In this document: piece by piece, positions 55,326 through 63,321 of the stretch
How the letters are laid out: every line of letters starts with the position of its first letter
How positions within the stretch are numbered: position 1 is the stretch's first letter
Source: Daejeonella sp. JGW-45
GTDB taxonomy: Bacteria; Bacteroidota; Bacteroidia; Sphingobacteriales; Sphingobacteriaceae
Assembly: GCF_029360805.1 (NCBI RefSeq)
Contig: NZ_JARKNC010000008.1
Span: 496,001-560,000 of the forward strand
DNA: 64,000 nt
Direction of reading: 5' to 3'
Position numbers and translations under genes: made by a program
Notes under the pieces: generated by a model
Database searches by the model: none
Told to the model about the DNA's origin: nothing
What the model saw: the letters and a program-made list of their open reading frames with translations, nothing else

Positions 55326-56099
55326 TTACTTCTTTGACGCAGCCCAAAAAATCGCGTTGCTATACATCCTTGTGTAAGAAGGATTTACAAAGAGCTCCGG
55401 ACCATGTCCCATAAATATATACACATTCCGGGCTTTCATTTTTGTATTAGTCCACACCACCGGATGGTCACCCATTTTAATGTGACGTACCGGTACATAT
55501 GTATTCTCATCTACGCTCGCCAGTACCCTGATATCCTTGCTCAGCCTCGGATTTCTGGTGTAAGTGTACCATTCTTCCCTTAAGACCGGGAAAGAAGGCG
55601 GAACATCTTTCATTACCGGATGCCTCCGATGTTCAACATTTACTGTTGCAGCTGCAAAATCGGCAATATAGCTTTTGAACCTGATCCCTCCCATAAAGTC
55701 TGAAAACCATTGCCACATAGGAAATCCATCGAATGTGCCTAAGAGGCTGGCATGATGGAAGCCGATCCAGCCACCCCTGCCCTCTTCGATATAGTCAATA
55801 AATGCCTCTTCGGATTCACGGCTCCAGCCATAAGGAGGATAATCTATCTGGATAAATAATTGATATCCCTCCAGGAAGCTCTTCGTTATCGGCGCCGAAT
55901 TGGAATAATAATCGACCGTGAAGTTACTATCCGCAGCCAGTTGATCAAGCCAGGTCCTGGCTGCCTTCGTATGCAGGATATGATGGCCGCCATTTTCGCC
56001 AATGGCCAATACTTTAAACCGTGGCGTTTTCTCCTGCGCTCTGGCAATATCCCCAAGAAGCATTGTAATTAAATACAACAGTATATGTAATCGTTTCAT
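55326..56099 (-). CDS. Secreted ThuA-domain protein
   Basis: 257 residues. Signal peptide MKRLHILLYLITMLLGDIARA. The ThuA/class I glutamine-amidotransferase-like fold follows: VLAIGENGGHH, FIQIDYPPYGW, GWIGFHHASLLG, HPVMKDVPPSF, HPVVWTN and GHGPELF. ThuA proteins are linked to trehalose and related sugar use, but their chemistry is not established. It is exported, single, and divergent from the ArsR gene. Confidence 0.88.
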   Translation of the reverse strand: MKRLHILLYLITMLLGDIARAQEKTPRFKVLAIGENGGHHILHTKAARTWLDQLAADSNFTVDYYSNSAPITKSFLEGYQLFIQIDYPPYGWSRESEEAFIDYIEEGRGGWIGFHHASLLGTFDGFPMWQWFSDFMGGIRFKSYIADFAAATVNVEHRRHPVMKDVPPSFPVLREEWYTYTRNPRLSKDIRVLASVDENTYVPVRHIKMGDHPVVWTNTKMKARNVYIFMGHGPELFVNPSYTRMYSNAIFWAASKK

Positions 56100-56240
56100 G
56101 TTTGATCGGTAAAGTCTTCTCCGGCATCCTCATCGTAAACCAAAATACGATTTAATATTGGACAGTCAGGATCAAATTTCATCGCCGCCGCTGCTTAACC
56201 CAGGCTCTTAAACGACTCATAGCCAAAAAAGATAAAAACA

Positions 56241-56272
56241 TTTGCGTAACCGGATGATTACATATACATTTG
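56241..56272 (+). promoter_or_regulatory. Promoter of the arsR-type gene
   Basis: TTTG (56241-56244), 20-nt spacer, TACATTTG (56265-56272). Both boxes match. The -7 box overlaps the left arm of the operator by 2 nt, as expected for repression. Confidence 0.8.
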
Positions 56273-56292
56273 GGTAACCACATAGTTACCCA
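56271..56292. promoter_or_regulatory. ArsR operator TGGGTAAC-N6-GTTACCCA
   Basis: Perfect 8-bp arms with a 6-nt gap, ending directly at the ATG 56293 and covering the expected transcription start. A third half-site TGCGTAAC (56243-56250) lies over the -33 box. This is strongly suggestive of autorepression. Confidence 0.75.
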
Positions 56293-56628
56293 ATGGAACT
56301 AAGAAGAGATGTTTTCCAGGCAATAGCCGATCCTACCCGCAGGGATATCATTAATTTACTAAGCCGCAGATCATTGAATTTGAACGCAGTAGCCGGCCAT
56401 TTCGATGTCAGTAGACCTGCAATCTCACGGCACATTAAGATCCTGACCGAATGCGGAATAATTACGATCCGCCGGGAAGGCAGGGAAAGGTATTGCCGCG
56501 CCGACCTGCAAAAATTAAAAGAAGTAGACAAGTGGCTCGATAATTACAGGGAATTCTGGAACCGCAAATTGGATGCATTGGGCGACTTTCTTGAAAATAA
56601 ACCGGAAGAGAATATTAACATAAAGTAA
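56293..56628 (+). CDS. ArsR-family transcriptional repressor
   Basis: 111 residues with a winged helix: AIADPTRRDIINLL, the recognition helix SRPAISRHIKIL, and the wing ITIRREGRERYCRAD. No metal Cys pair is seen, so it is probably of the type paired with SRPBCC proteins (SdpR-like) rather than a metal sensor. Its ATG abuts a perfect inverted repeat. The SRPBCC gene follows after 6 nt. Confidence 0.93.
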   Translation: MELRRDVFQAIADPTRRDIINLLSRRSLNLNAVAGHFDVSRPAISRHIKILTECGIITIRREGRERYCRADLQKLKEVDKWLDNYREFWNRKLDALGDFLENKPEENINIK

Positions 56629-56634
56629 AAAAAA

Positions 56635-57063
56635 ATGGAAACAAAACCACTGATTGTAGAACGCACATATCACGCGCCGATAGAGCGGGTGTGGAAAGCC
56701 ATTACCAACAAAGACCAGATGAAGGAATGGTATTTTGACCTCTCAGAATTCAGAGCTGAAAAGGGTTTTAAATTCAGCTTCGTGGGCGGTGATGAACATG
56801 TGCAATATGTCCATCTCTGTGAAGTTATCGAGGTTGACGCACCTAACAAACTGAGCCATACGTGGACCTATGAAAATAATTCAGGTCATTCTATAGTAAC
56901 GTGGGAGCTATTCAAAGAAACCGAATCGACCACAAAGGTAAGGCTTACTCACCAGGGAGTAGAGACATTCGCCAACGGCGACCCTAACTTCGAGGTAGCA
57001 AGCTTTAGCCGGGGCTGGAACTCCATTCTGGGTGAATCTCTGAAGAATTATGTCGAAAACTGA
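56635..57063 (+). CDS. AHSA1/SRPBCC-family protein
   Basis: 142 residues with the AHSA1 pattern: IVERTYHAPIERVWKAITNKDQMKEWY at the N-terminus, KLSHTWTYENN in the middle, and a C-terminal helix SFSRGWNSILGESLKNY. It would bind a hydrophobic ligand. It is probably co-transcribed with the ArsR gene, a common pairing whose ligand is unknown. Confidence 0.92.
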   Translation: METKPLIVERTYHAPIERVWKAITNKDQMKEWYFDLSEFRAEKGFKFSFVGGDEHVQYVHLCEVIEVDAPNKLSHTWTYENNSGHSIVTWELFKETESTTKVRLTHQGVETFANGDPNFEVASFSRGWNSILGESLKNYVEN

Positions 57064-57103
57064 ATCTTTATCCGCGAGGATCTGAAGGGGAAACAGATTG
57101 CTT

Positions 57104-57155
57104 ATGAGTTAGACGTTATCAATGCTGCACCTGAGCCTCATAACGCCTAGCTCAT
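57104..57155. repeat. Imperfect hairpin between convergent genes
   Basis: GAGTTAGACGTTAT (57106-57119) pairs with ATAACGCCTAGCTC (57140-57153) with 12 of 14 Watson-Crick matches. It may end transcription from both sides; there is no T-run. Confidence 0.45.
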
Positions 57156-58309
57156 TATTTAATCAGATTATCATACAAACTATTAACAGTTCTGTACATG
57201 ATAGTCCGCAGTCCCTTAGTGTTCTGGCCTGCAGTGCTGCTGCCGTTTACAATGACCACGAAGCCAAAATCCTTCTTTTGGTTAAAGAACATAATGCTAT
57301 ATAATCCGTAGGATGACCCGGTATGGCCCGTCATCTTCTCACCGGGGATTATATCTTCCCGGTTAATACCGAGCGCCAGTCCGTAGTTCTCCACATTAGC
57401 GATCCTGGTCTGCATTACCCTCGAGCTCTTCTTTGAAATGATGCGCACCCCATCCGATTTACCCTGGTGCATGTGCATCCGCATATATTTTGCTAGATCG
57501 TTAGCAGATATCTTCATCCCACCTGTGGGAGAAAATACCGGGGTGGTATAGCCCATCACATACTTGGAAATGATCTCACCGCGCGACGCGTATGCCTGGG
57601 GAGATGGAGTAAACTTCTTATTCTTTGCATCATGCTCGTAAAGGGTTACGAACCTGCTCTTATCCAGTGAATCAACATTATAGCCTCCATAAAGGCCGAG
57701 CGGGCTTAGTATATGGCGTTTAATATAATTATCAAAGCGCTCTCCGGATATCCGCTCAATTACGGTGCCCACCATATTATAGTTTAGGTTACAATATTGA
57801 TAATCGGCCCCCGGGGCATATTTATTATAGCATTTTGCCCAATCGGGATTCTTGTCAGGGTTTATCACGTCCAGGTTGAAATAACCCTGGCTATCGTTTA
57901 TGCTCGATGTATGCGACATCACCATTCTTAAGGTAATTACCGCATCGGGAAAATTCGGGTTTCGCACTTTAAAGCCAACCAGCTTGCTGAAATCATCATC
58001 CAGCGACAGTTTCCCCGCCTCCACCAACTGCATAATTGCTGTGGCTGAGAATGATTTTGATATCGAAGCGATCCTGAAGATGTCTGTATTACTTAGAGAA
58101 GTATTGCTTTCAATATCCTTATATCCGAACGAGTTCGTGTAAATGATCTTGCCCTCTTTAACCACCGCGAGCGACATACCCACGATGTCCTGGTCTTTCA
58201 TGATTTTTCTGATGTCTTCCTCGGCTTTGCTGAATTGCGCAGACGACGAAAGAGAAATAAAAAGAAGCACTGAAGTTGCCAAGAATGACCTAAAGATTTG
58301 AGTCTTCAT
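57155..58309 (-). CDS. Secreted serine beta-lactamase-like hydrolase (S12)
   Basis: 384 residues. Signal peptide to about Ala24. S12/class C-type motifs: Ser82-x-x-Lys85 in ASISKSF, a Tyr-x-Asn in QYCNLNY, and HTGSS near the C-terminus in place of KTG. The family includes D-alanyl peptidases, esterases and beta-lactamases, and substrate cannot be read from sequence. It is exported to the periplasm. It is convergent with the SRPBCC gene and is one of two such hydrolases in the final 7 kb. Confidence 0.9.
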   Translation of the reverse strand: MKTQIFRSFLATSVLLFISLSSSAQFSKAEEDIRKIMKDQDIVGMSLAVVKEGKIIYTNSFGYKDIESNTSLSNTDIFRIASISKSFSATAIMQLVEAGKLSLDDDFSKLVGFKVRNPNFPDAVITLRMVMSHTSSINDSQGYFNLDVINPDKNPDWAKCYNKYAPGADYQYCNLNYNMVGTVIERISGERFDNYIKRHILSPLGLYGGYNVDSLDKSRFVTLYEHDAKNKKFTPSPQAYASRGEIISKYVMGYTTPVFSPTGGMKISANDLAKYMRMHMHQGKSDGVRIISKKSSRVMQTRIANVENYGLALGINREDIIPGEKMTGHTGSSYGLYSIMFFNQKKDFGFVVIVNGSSTAGQNTKGLRTIMYRTVNSLYDNLIK

Positions 58310-58427
58310 AGTTATATATATTACTGTCCGGTTAAAATTAATCGTCTAGTCCAATCCATTCACTATATCGCTGCAATGGGACTTTTATTGATGTTGTTAA
58401 AAGCAAACCCCTATCTTTCCCGAATGA

Positions 58428-58449
58428 GGTTCCAGCTTCCGCTGGAACC
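58428..58449. terminator. GGTTCCAGC hairpin
   Basis: GGTTCCAGC / GCTGGAACC with a TTCC tetraloop, a perfect 9-bp stem. It lies between two minus-strand genes (273-nt spacer 58310-58583). A weak T tract allows terminator function only tentatively. The rest of the spacer shows no gene; (TA)n runs lie at about 58500-58512. Confidence 0.45.
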
Positions 58450-58583
58450 TTCTAACTCTTCATCGAATTCCATATCAAACTTTCCCCGGGCACTGCTGAT
58501 TATATATATATATGTGAATTTAGGATTTCAAATTAAATATCAGCACTTAACTTCTCCTCCCGGACAAAAACGTACAACCTGAG

Positions 58584-59765
58584 TTACAACTTCTCAAGTC
58601 CCTGCTCCAGATCTCCCAACAAGTCATCTACATTTTCAATCCCGACCGAGTACCTGACTAAACCTTCAGGGATTCCCAGTAAAGCGCGCTGCTCTGCAGT
58701 TAATTCAACGTGGCTCGTTGTACGGGGCGGGCCGGCCAGTGAACTTACCGAACCCAGGCTGGCGGCGAGATGAACAAGCTTTAACGACGGCAGGAACTTC
58801 TCTACCAGACCGTACCCGCCATCAATGACGAAACTTAGCATTCCGCCAAACCCGCGCATCTGCGACCTTGCAATTTCATGCCCAATATGGCTTTCCAGGC
58901 CGGGATAAAATACATTGCTGATTTTAGGGTGGCTCTTCAGATATCTGGCAATCGTAAGAGCCGAATCGTTCTGCCTTGAAATACGCAGATCCAGGGTTTT
59001 CATACCCCGGGCGATCATGTAAGCCGGGTCTGCCTGCAAACTTGCACCATTTATCTCCCGGAATTGGAAAACCTGTCGTACCAACTCTTTCTTTCCGGCA
59101 ACAAGACCGCCCATGGCATCAGAATGCCCGTTCAGAAATTTAGTTGCACTGTGGATTACCAGGTCTGCGCCAATATCCAGCGGGTTCTGGTTTATCGGCG
59201 TAGCGAATGTATTATCGACCACCACAATTGCGCCGGCCTTCCTGGCAGCGGCGGCAATCCGTTTAATATCAATGATCTTAAGCGTCGGATTGGTTGGTGT
59301 CTCCAGGTAAACCAGGTCACATCCTTTAGCGATCTCCCTTTCCAGTTCTTCATGGTTGCCGGTCTCACAAAGCTTCACTTCTACCTGGTAGGCCGGCAGG
59401 AAATCAAGGAACATTTTGCTCGTACCACCGTAGGTATCTTTAACGGACACTACCCGCTTTCCCGGCTTCAGGAATGTGAACAGGGTATTACTGATGGCTG
59501 CCATACCGGTAGCAAAGGATGTCGCAGCTTCCGCATTTTCAAGGACCCGGATCTTTTCTTCCAACGCAGCCACCGTCGGATTGGTGTTACGGCTGTAAAT
59601 AAATCCTTCAGCTTTACCAACAGACACATCATACCATTCCTCGAGATCGGTATATGCAAATGCTACACTGTTAACTATCGGCGTTGTTGCCGCACCTTTG
59701 AAAAAAGGACTATCTTCACCTGCCCAAACAGCATCTGTTGCTTTAGAGAATTTTTTTTGTTCCAT
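58584..59765 (-). CDS. Cys/Met-metabolism PLP enzyme (cystathionine gamma-synthase family)
   Basis: 393 residues of fold type I. The PLP Lys is Lys209 in HSATKFLNGH; the aldimine partner region is VVVDNTFATP, with YSRNTNPTV near the N-terminus and SVSSLAGPP near the C-terminus. Members make or break cystathionine or release methanethiol from methionine (MGL). Without substrate-site comparison, synthase and lyase cannot be separated. It is the last gene of the block downstream of the permease, with a repeat in the 67-nt gap. Confidence 0.9.
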   Translation of the reverse strand: MEQKKFSKATDAVWAGEDSPFFKGAATTPIVNSVAFAYTDLEEWYDVSVGKAEGFIYSRNTNPTVAALEEKIRVLENAEAATSFATGMAAISNTLFTFLKPGKRVVSVKDTYGGTSKMFLDFLPAYQVEVKLCETGNHEELEREIAKGCDLVYLETPTNPTLKIIDIKRIAAAARKAGAIVVVDNTFATPINQNPLDIGADLVIHSATKFLNGHSDAMGGLVAGKKELVRQVFQFREINGASLQADPAYMIARGMKTLDLRISRQNDSALTIARYLKSHPKISNVFYPGLESHIGHEIARSQMRGFGGMLSFVIDGGYGLVEKFLPSLKLVHLAASLGSVSSLAGPPRTTSHVELTAEQRALLGIPEGLVRYSVGIENVDDLLGDLEQGLEKL

Positions 59766-59802
59766 TTTATTCTATTCAATTAAAAGGCAAAGAGCCACGA
59801 TC

Positions 59803-59831
59803 TTTGTTCTTTATTCCTTGTTCTTTATTCC
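59803..59831. repeat. Direct repeat TTTGTTCTTTATTCC
   Basis: TTTGTTCTTTATTCC and TTGTTCTTTATTCC lie in tandem in a 67-nt spacer. The words are of the same kind as the other intergenic repeats here. Confidence 0.45.
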
Positions 59832-59832
59832 T

Positions 59833-61200
59833 CTACGTTTTCCGCCCGGAAAAATAAAGATAAACCGGCACACCAGAGAAAATAAGAGTTAAACCTACAG
59901 CTGCCTGAACAGGGTTCTGAATGATGGTTACTATAACCAGCGTGAGACAAAACATGGTAAAGATAACAGGTAAAACCGGATAGGCTATTACCTTATAGGG
60001 TCTTTCATCATCAGGATATTTATAGCGCATCACCATCACTCCCAAAGCAGTCGCGCCATAAAAAATGAATGAAGCAAAAATCAGCAAGTCGGTTAACTGG
60101 TCGAAACTGCCTGACCATACCAGTACAATAGACCAGCCACATTGCCACCATAAAGCCCGGGACGGTGAATGATATTGAGGATGCACCTCGCCCGCGTTTT
60201 TGAAAAATAATCTGTCGCGGGCAACGGCGTAGATAATACGTGAGGACATTAAGATCGTGCTATTGGTACAGGTGAATGTCGCTAGCACAATTAGAGCCGA
60301 CAAAATTATTGCTCCCCCGGTTCCGCTGATCACCCGGGCGACTTCTACACCGGCAATCTTGTTAGTCATTGAACTCAAAGCAGCCAGTTGTTCCACAGGA
60401 ATAATGTATATGTAGGCTGCATTTACCAGCAGATAAAGAATGATCACACCAAACGTACCTGCAGTTAACGCAATAGGTATATTCTTTTGCGGCTGCTTTA
60501 CTTCTTCGCCGAGATAACCGATGTTGCTCCAGCCCTCGTAGCCCCAAAAAGCGCTAACAGATGCTGCAAAGAACGCTGCGATAAGCGCCCAGCCCGTCGG
60601 CGGATGGGAAACCGCAGTAAAATTGCTTGCAGTGCCCTGTGACGAACCCAGTGCTGCGACACAAAAACCAAGTATAACCACGATAATACCGGCAATGAGA
60701 TACCGGCTTAGTCTCTCGCCAAACACAACGCCACGGTGGTTAATAAAGCTTAAGAAAACAATAAGAAGCGAAGCAATGATCTTCGCACCCGAATTCACGC
60801 CTAAAAAACCAAGGCCGGGAATATCCCAGACCGGGATCGAAAAGAGGCTATGGAACGATTCAGAAAAGATATAGGCGAGGGCTGCAATTGACGCCGACTT
60901 CATAACGGTCAGATTTCCCCAGCCGTACAGAAAAGCAAAGAACTTACCGTAGATCTTCTTGAAATAGACATATTCGCCCCCCGAGCCCGGCATCATAGCC
61001 GCAAGTTCTGCCGTACATAAGGCTCCTATCAGACTAAATATACCGGCAACAAGCCAGCAGAGAAGTATCCAGCCGGAGGAGTGTAATGCTTCCGACATGG
61101 GCGCGATCTTCTTAAAAACCCCCGAGCCCACGATCGCACTGACAACAAGAAGTATTGCCGGCCACCTGGTTATGGTCCTGTCTAATGCTGGTGCCGCCAT
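59833..61200 (-). CDS. APC-family amino acid permease
   Basis: 455 residues with about 12 hydrophobic helices. The N-terminus has the APC helix-1 signature (VSAIVGSGVFKKIAPM) and further on PGSGGEYVYFKKIYGKF. It imports amino acids by proton or exchange coupling at the inner membrane. It starts 3 nt after the epimerase gene, so it is in the DgcN/DgcA-like operon, and D- or L-glutamate, or a dipeptide product, is a candidate cargo. Confidence 0.92.
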   Translation of the reverse strand: MAAPALDRTITRWPAILLVVSAIVGSGVFKKIAPMSEALHSSGWILLCWLVAGIFSLIGALCTAELAAMMPGSGGEYVYFKKIYGKFFAFLYGWGNLTVMKSASIAALAYIFSESFHSLFSIPVWDIPGLGFLGVNSGAKIIASLLIVFLSFINHRGVVFGERLSRYLIAGIIVVILGFCVAALGSSQGTASNFTAVSHPPTGWALIAAFFAASVSAFWGYEGWSNIGYLGEEVKQPQKNIPIALTAGTFGVIILYLLVNAAYIYIIPVEQLAALSSMTNKIAGVEVARVISGTGGAIILSALIVLATFTCTNSTILMSSRIIYAVARDRLFFKNAGEVHPQYHSPSRALWWQCGWSIVLVWSGSFDQLTDLLIFASFIFYGATALGVMVMRYKYPDDERPYKVIAYPVLPVIFTMFCLTLVIVTIIQNPVQAAVGLTLIFSGVPVYLYFSGRKT

Positions 61201-61203
61201 CTG

Positions 61204-62268
61204 TTATAGTTTCGTTAAACCAAATCCGCTTCTGTTGTTCGTCATCAGGTATCCGTCTTCGAGAATAAATCCACCCTCCGCAAGGTCTTCGGCAAGATCG
61301 AAGCTACCGTCCAGGTCCAGGAATTTCGTATGCTTGCAAGATAGTGCGGCATGCAAGGCGGCTGTAATACTGATCAGGCTCTCATCATTACATCCCCAGA
61401 ACAGGTCAATAGTGGCATTCTTCGCAATATCAGCAATCTGCAACGCCGGACAGATACCGCCGCATTTCATCAGCTTGATGTTGAATATCCCGTAGGGCAT
61501 ATCTTTCGTTAGGGCAAGGGCGGTTGCCGGGCTGGTAAGCGATTCGTCCGCAGTAAATATCTTTCTTAATTCCGGAGTAAATTCCAGGAGATCTTTATCC
61601 CTTCCGGGGAGGAAAGGCTGCTCGACAACCTCCACATTCGAGTCTTTTGTAAGATCCAGGAACTGCGCAAGTTCATCGATATTGTAGCCGGTATTCGCAT
61701 CAACGCGGATACTGAAATGGTCCTTAAATCTCTCCCGCAGTTTTAAAATACGCTCGGCGTCTTCCTGGGGATCAAGCCCTGTTTTAACTTTTAACGCTTT
61801 AAATCCCTGGCTATAGTACTCCGTTGCTTCTTCTATAGTTTCTGCAACATTCTTGATCCCAATCGTAATAGAAGTAAGCATTTTCTGATGTTGCCTTCCG
61901 TAGAAATCCACCACCGGTATATCCAGAAACTGCCCGAAAGCGTCATGCAGCGCAATATCCACCGCTGCCATTGTGCCCGGAAACCTACCATAATATCCTG
62001 AAACAGAAGAAATAAGACCTTTGAATTCACGGATATCCTTTCCTATTAATGCGGAGATTTCATCCGATTCCAGGTTTTTGATGGTCACATCTGCCGTCTC
62101 TCCTACTACTGCGCCCTCCGGACAGGCAGCGCCCAGGCCAATCATGCCATTGGCAAGCTCGATTTCAAAAAAAATATTCTCCGTATTGTAAAACGTATCC
62201 CGGGCAATGGTATAAGGCTTTTTGAGTGCCAGCGATCTCTTGTATGCTTTCAGGGACCTGATCTTCAT
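61204..62268 (-). CDS. dgcA: Enolase-superfamily epimerase, DgcA-like
   Basis: 354 residues of the MR/MLE superfamily. Catalytic KVKTG, metal ligands DANTGYN, EQPFLPG and DESL, and a C-terminal DLDG that binds the substrate amine or amide. In bacteria with a DUF1611 partner this enzyme racemises N-acetyl-D-glutamate (DgcA). An L-Ala-D/L-Glu epimerase is the alternative. It overlaps the DUF1611 gene by 4 nt. A paralogue is at 34020. Confidence 0.78.
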   Translation of the reverse strand: MKIRSLKAYKRSLALKKPYTIARDTFYNTENIFFEIELANGMIGLGAACPEGAVVGETADVTIKNLESDEISALIGKDIREFKGLISSVSGYYGRFPGTMAAVDIALHDAFGQFLDIPVVDFYGRQHQKMLTSITIGIKNVAETIEEATEYYSQGFKALKVKTGLDPQEDAERILKLRERFKDHFSIRVDANTGYNIDELAQFLDLTKDSNVEVVEQPFLPGRDKDLLEFTPELRKIFTADESLTSPATALALTKDMPYGIFNIKLMKCGGICPALQIADIAKNATIDLFWGCNDESLISITAALHAALSCKHTKFLDLDGSFDLAEDLAEGGFILEDGYLMTNNRSGFGLTKL

Positions 62269-63305
62269 ATCAATTCTTTGATCAGGGGAATCAATTCGTC
62301 ACAGCCTTCCTCAAGCGGCAGCATTACCGGCAATTTATATTTCCGGTGAAACTCTTCCTTAAAAGCTATTGCTTCTTCCTTACTGCAATCTTCGGTATTC
62401 AAAGCTATAGCTATAACCTTCGAGCCGTATAAACGGATCAGTTCGATCTCCGATGTCAGTCCGGGGATAGCTCCCCAGGCGGGATCATGCTCGTAATACT
62501 TACGTTTAGGCGCGTGAACCAATACCACATGTTTTGCATTGCCTGAGATCAGCATTTCCGAACCACAGGGCCCGCTCGGATTTCTAAGAGCCGCCTGTCC
62601 TTCAATAAGCACCACATCCGGAGCTGTTTCACGGACACAGGTGAGGATCGCATGCTCCATCTCCCCCCCTACAAAATCGTTCAGGGTGGAATCAAACACA
62701 AACCCATATTTTCCGCCCTGAAGCCAGCCTGTCTGACCTGTATAGATCATCTCCGCGTGGATATTATGATCGGCGCAAGCCTTTAGAATGAATCGTGTCG
62801 TGGTACGCTTTCCAAGGGAACAGTCTGTGCCCAGCATGGCAATGACCGGAGTTTTAAGCTTTTTGATCTCGCCCGTCCAGAAGTGCAGATCAGCCCTGTT
62901 TTTCGGGCGCCGGATATCAATCAGTTCTACATGATATTCTTTTGCCAACTCAAGCATCTCCGGACGGTCATTCAAATAATCATGCAGCCCGTTCACCACC
63001 GACAGCCCATTTCTGATGGCTGTTTTAATATCAGTAAGCATGCTTTCCGGAAATATGCCTCCTGTAGTGGCAACGCCGACAATACAGTAGTCAGGTTTGG
63101 TTTGCATGGCGTCTTCCAGGCTAGCAAACACGGGCAGGTTACGTCGCAGGCCATCAAGGACCTCGCCCGCATCTCTGCCTGCATTTACGCTATCTACGAA
63201 TCCGACAATTTGAAAACGCTTACTCTCCCGGATCAGTCCATGAGCAGTTTTAGCGTCAGAAGTATGGAGCAAACCTCCAGTGAGCACCAGCGCGTTAGGT
63301 ATCAT
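62265..63305 (-). CDS. dgcN: DUF1611 protein, D-glutamate N-acetyltransferase (DgcN)-like
   Basis: 346 residues. A Rossmann-like N-terminal domain (about 1-140) is followed by a P-loop domain with GTDCSLGKRTT (about 168-178) and EGQAALRNPSG. DUF1611 proteins of the DgcN group acetylate D-glutamate. The gene overlaps the downstream epimerase by 4 nt and lies 16 nt after a serine hydrolase stop. With DgcA and the permease this fits a route that turns D-Glu into N-acetyl-L-Glu, a precursor of arginine synthesis. Confidence 0.72.
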   Translation of the reverse strand: MIPNALVLTGGLLHTSDAKTAHGLIRESKRFQIVGFVDSVNAGRDAGEVLDGLRRNLPVFASLEDAMQTKPDYCIVGVATTGGIFPESMLTDIKTAIRNGLSVVNGLHDYLNDRPEMLELAKEYHVELIDIRRPKNRADLHFWTGEIKKLKTPVIAMLGTDCSLGKRTTTRFILKACADHNIHAEMIYTGQTGWLQGGKYGFVFDSTLNDFVGGEMEHAILTCVRETAPDVVLIEGQAALRNPSGPCGSEMLISGNAKHVVLVHAPKRKYYEHDPAWGAIPGLTSEIELIRLYGSKVIAIALNTEDCSKEEAIAFKEEFHRKYKLPVMLPLEEGCDELIPLIKELI

Positions 63306-63321
63306 TTAGTATAATTATTGA

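Noticed and set aside
58500-58516. (TA)n tract as a regulatory or mobile element mark
   Set aside because: It is short, without terminal repeats or target duplication; probably just AT-rich spacer.
59064-59783. 239-codon plus-strand frame
   Set aside because: It lies antisense over the well-defined PLP enzyme gene and has no family motif.
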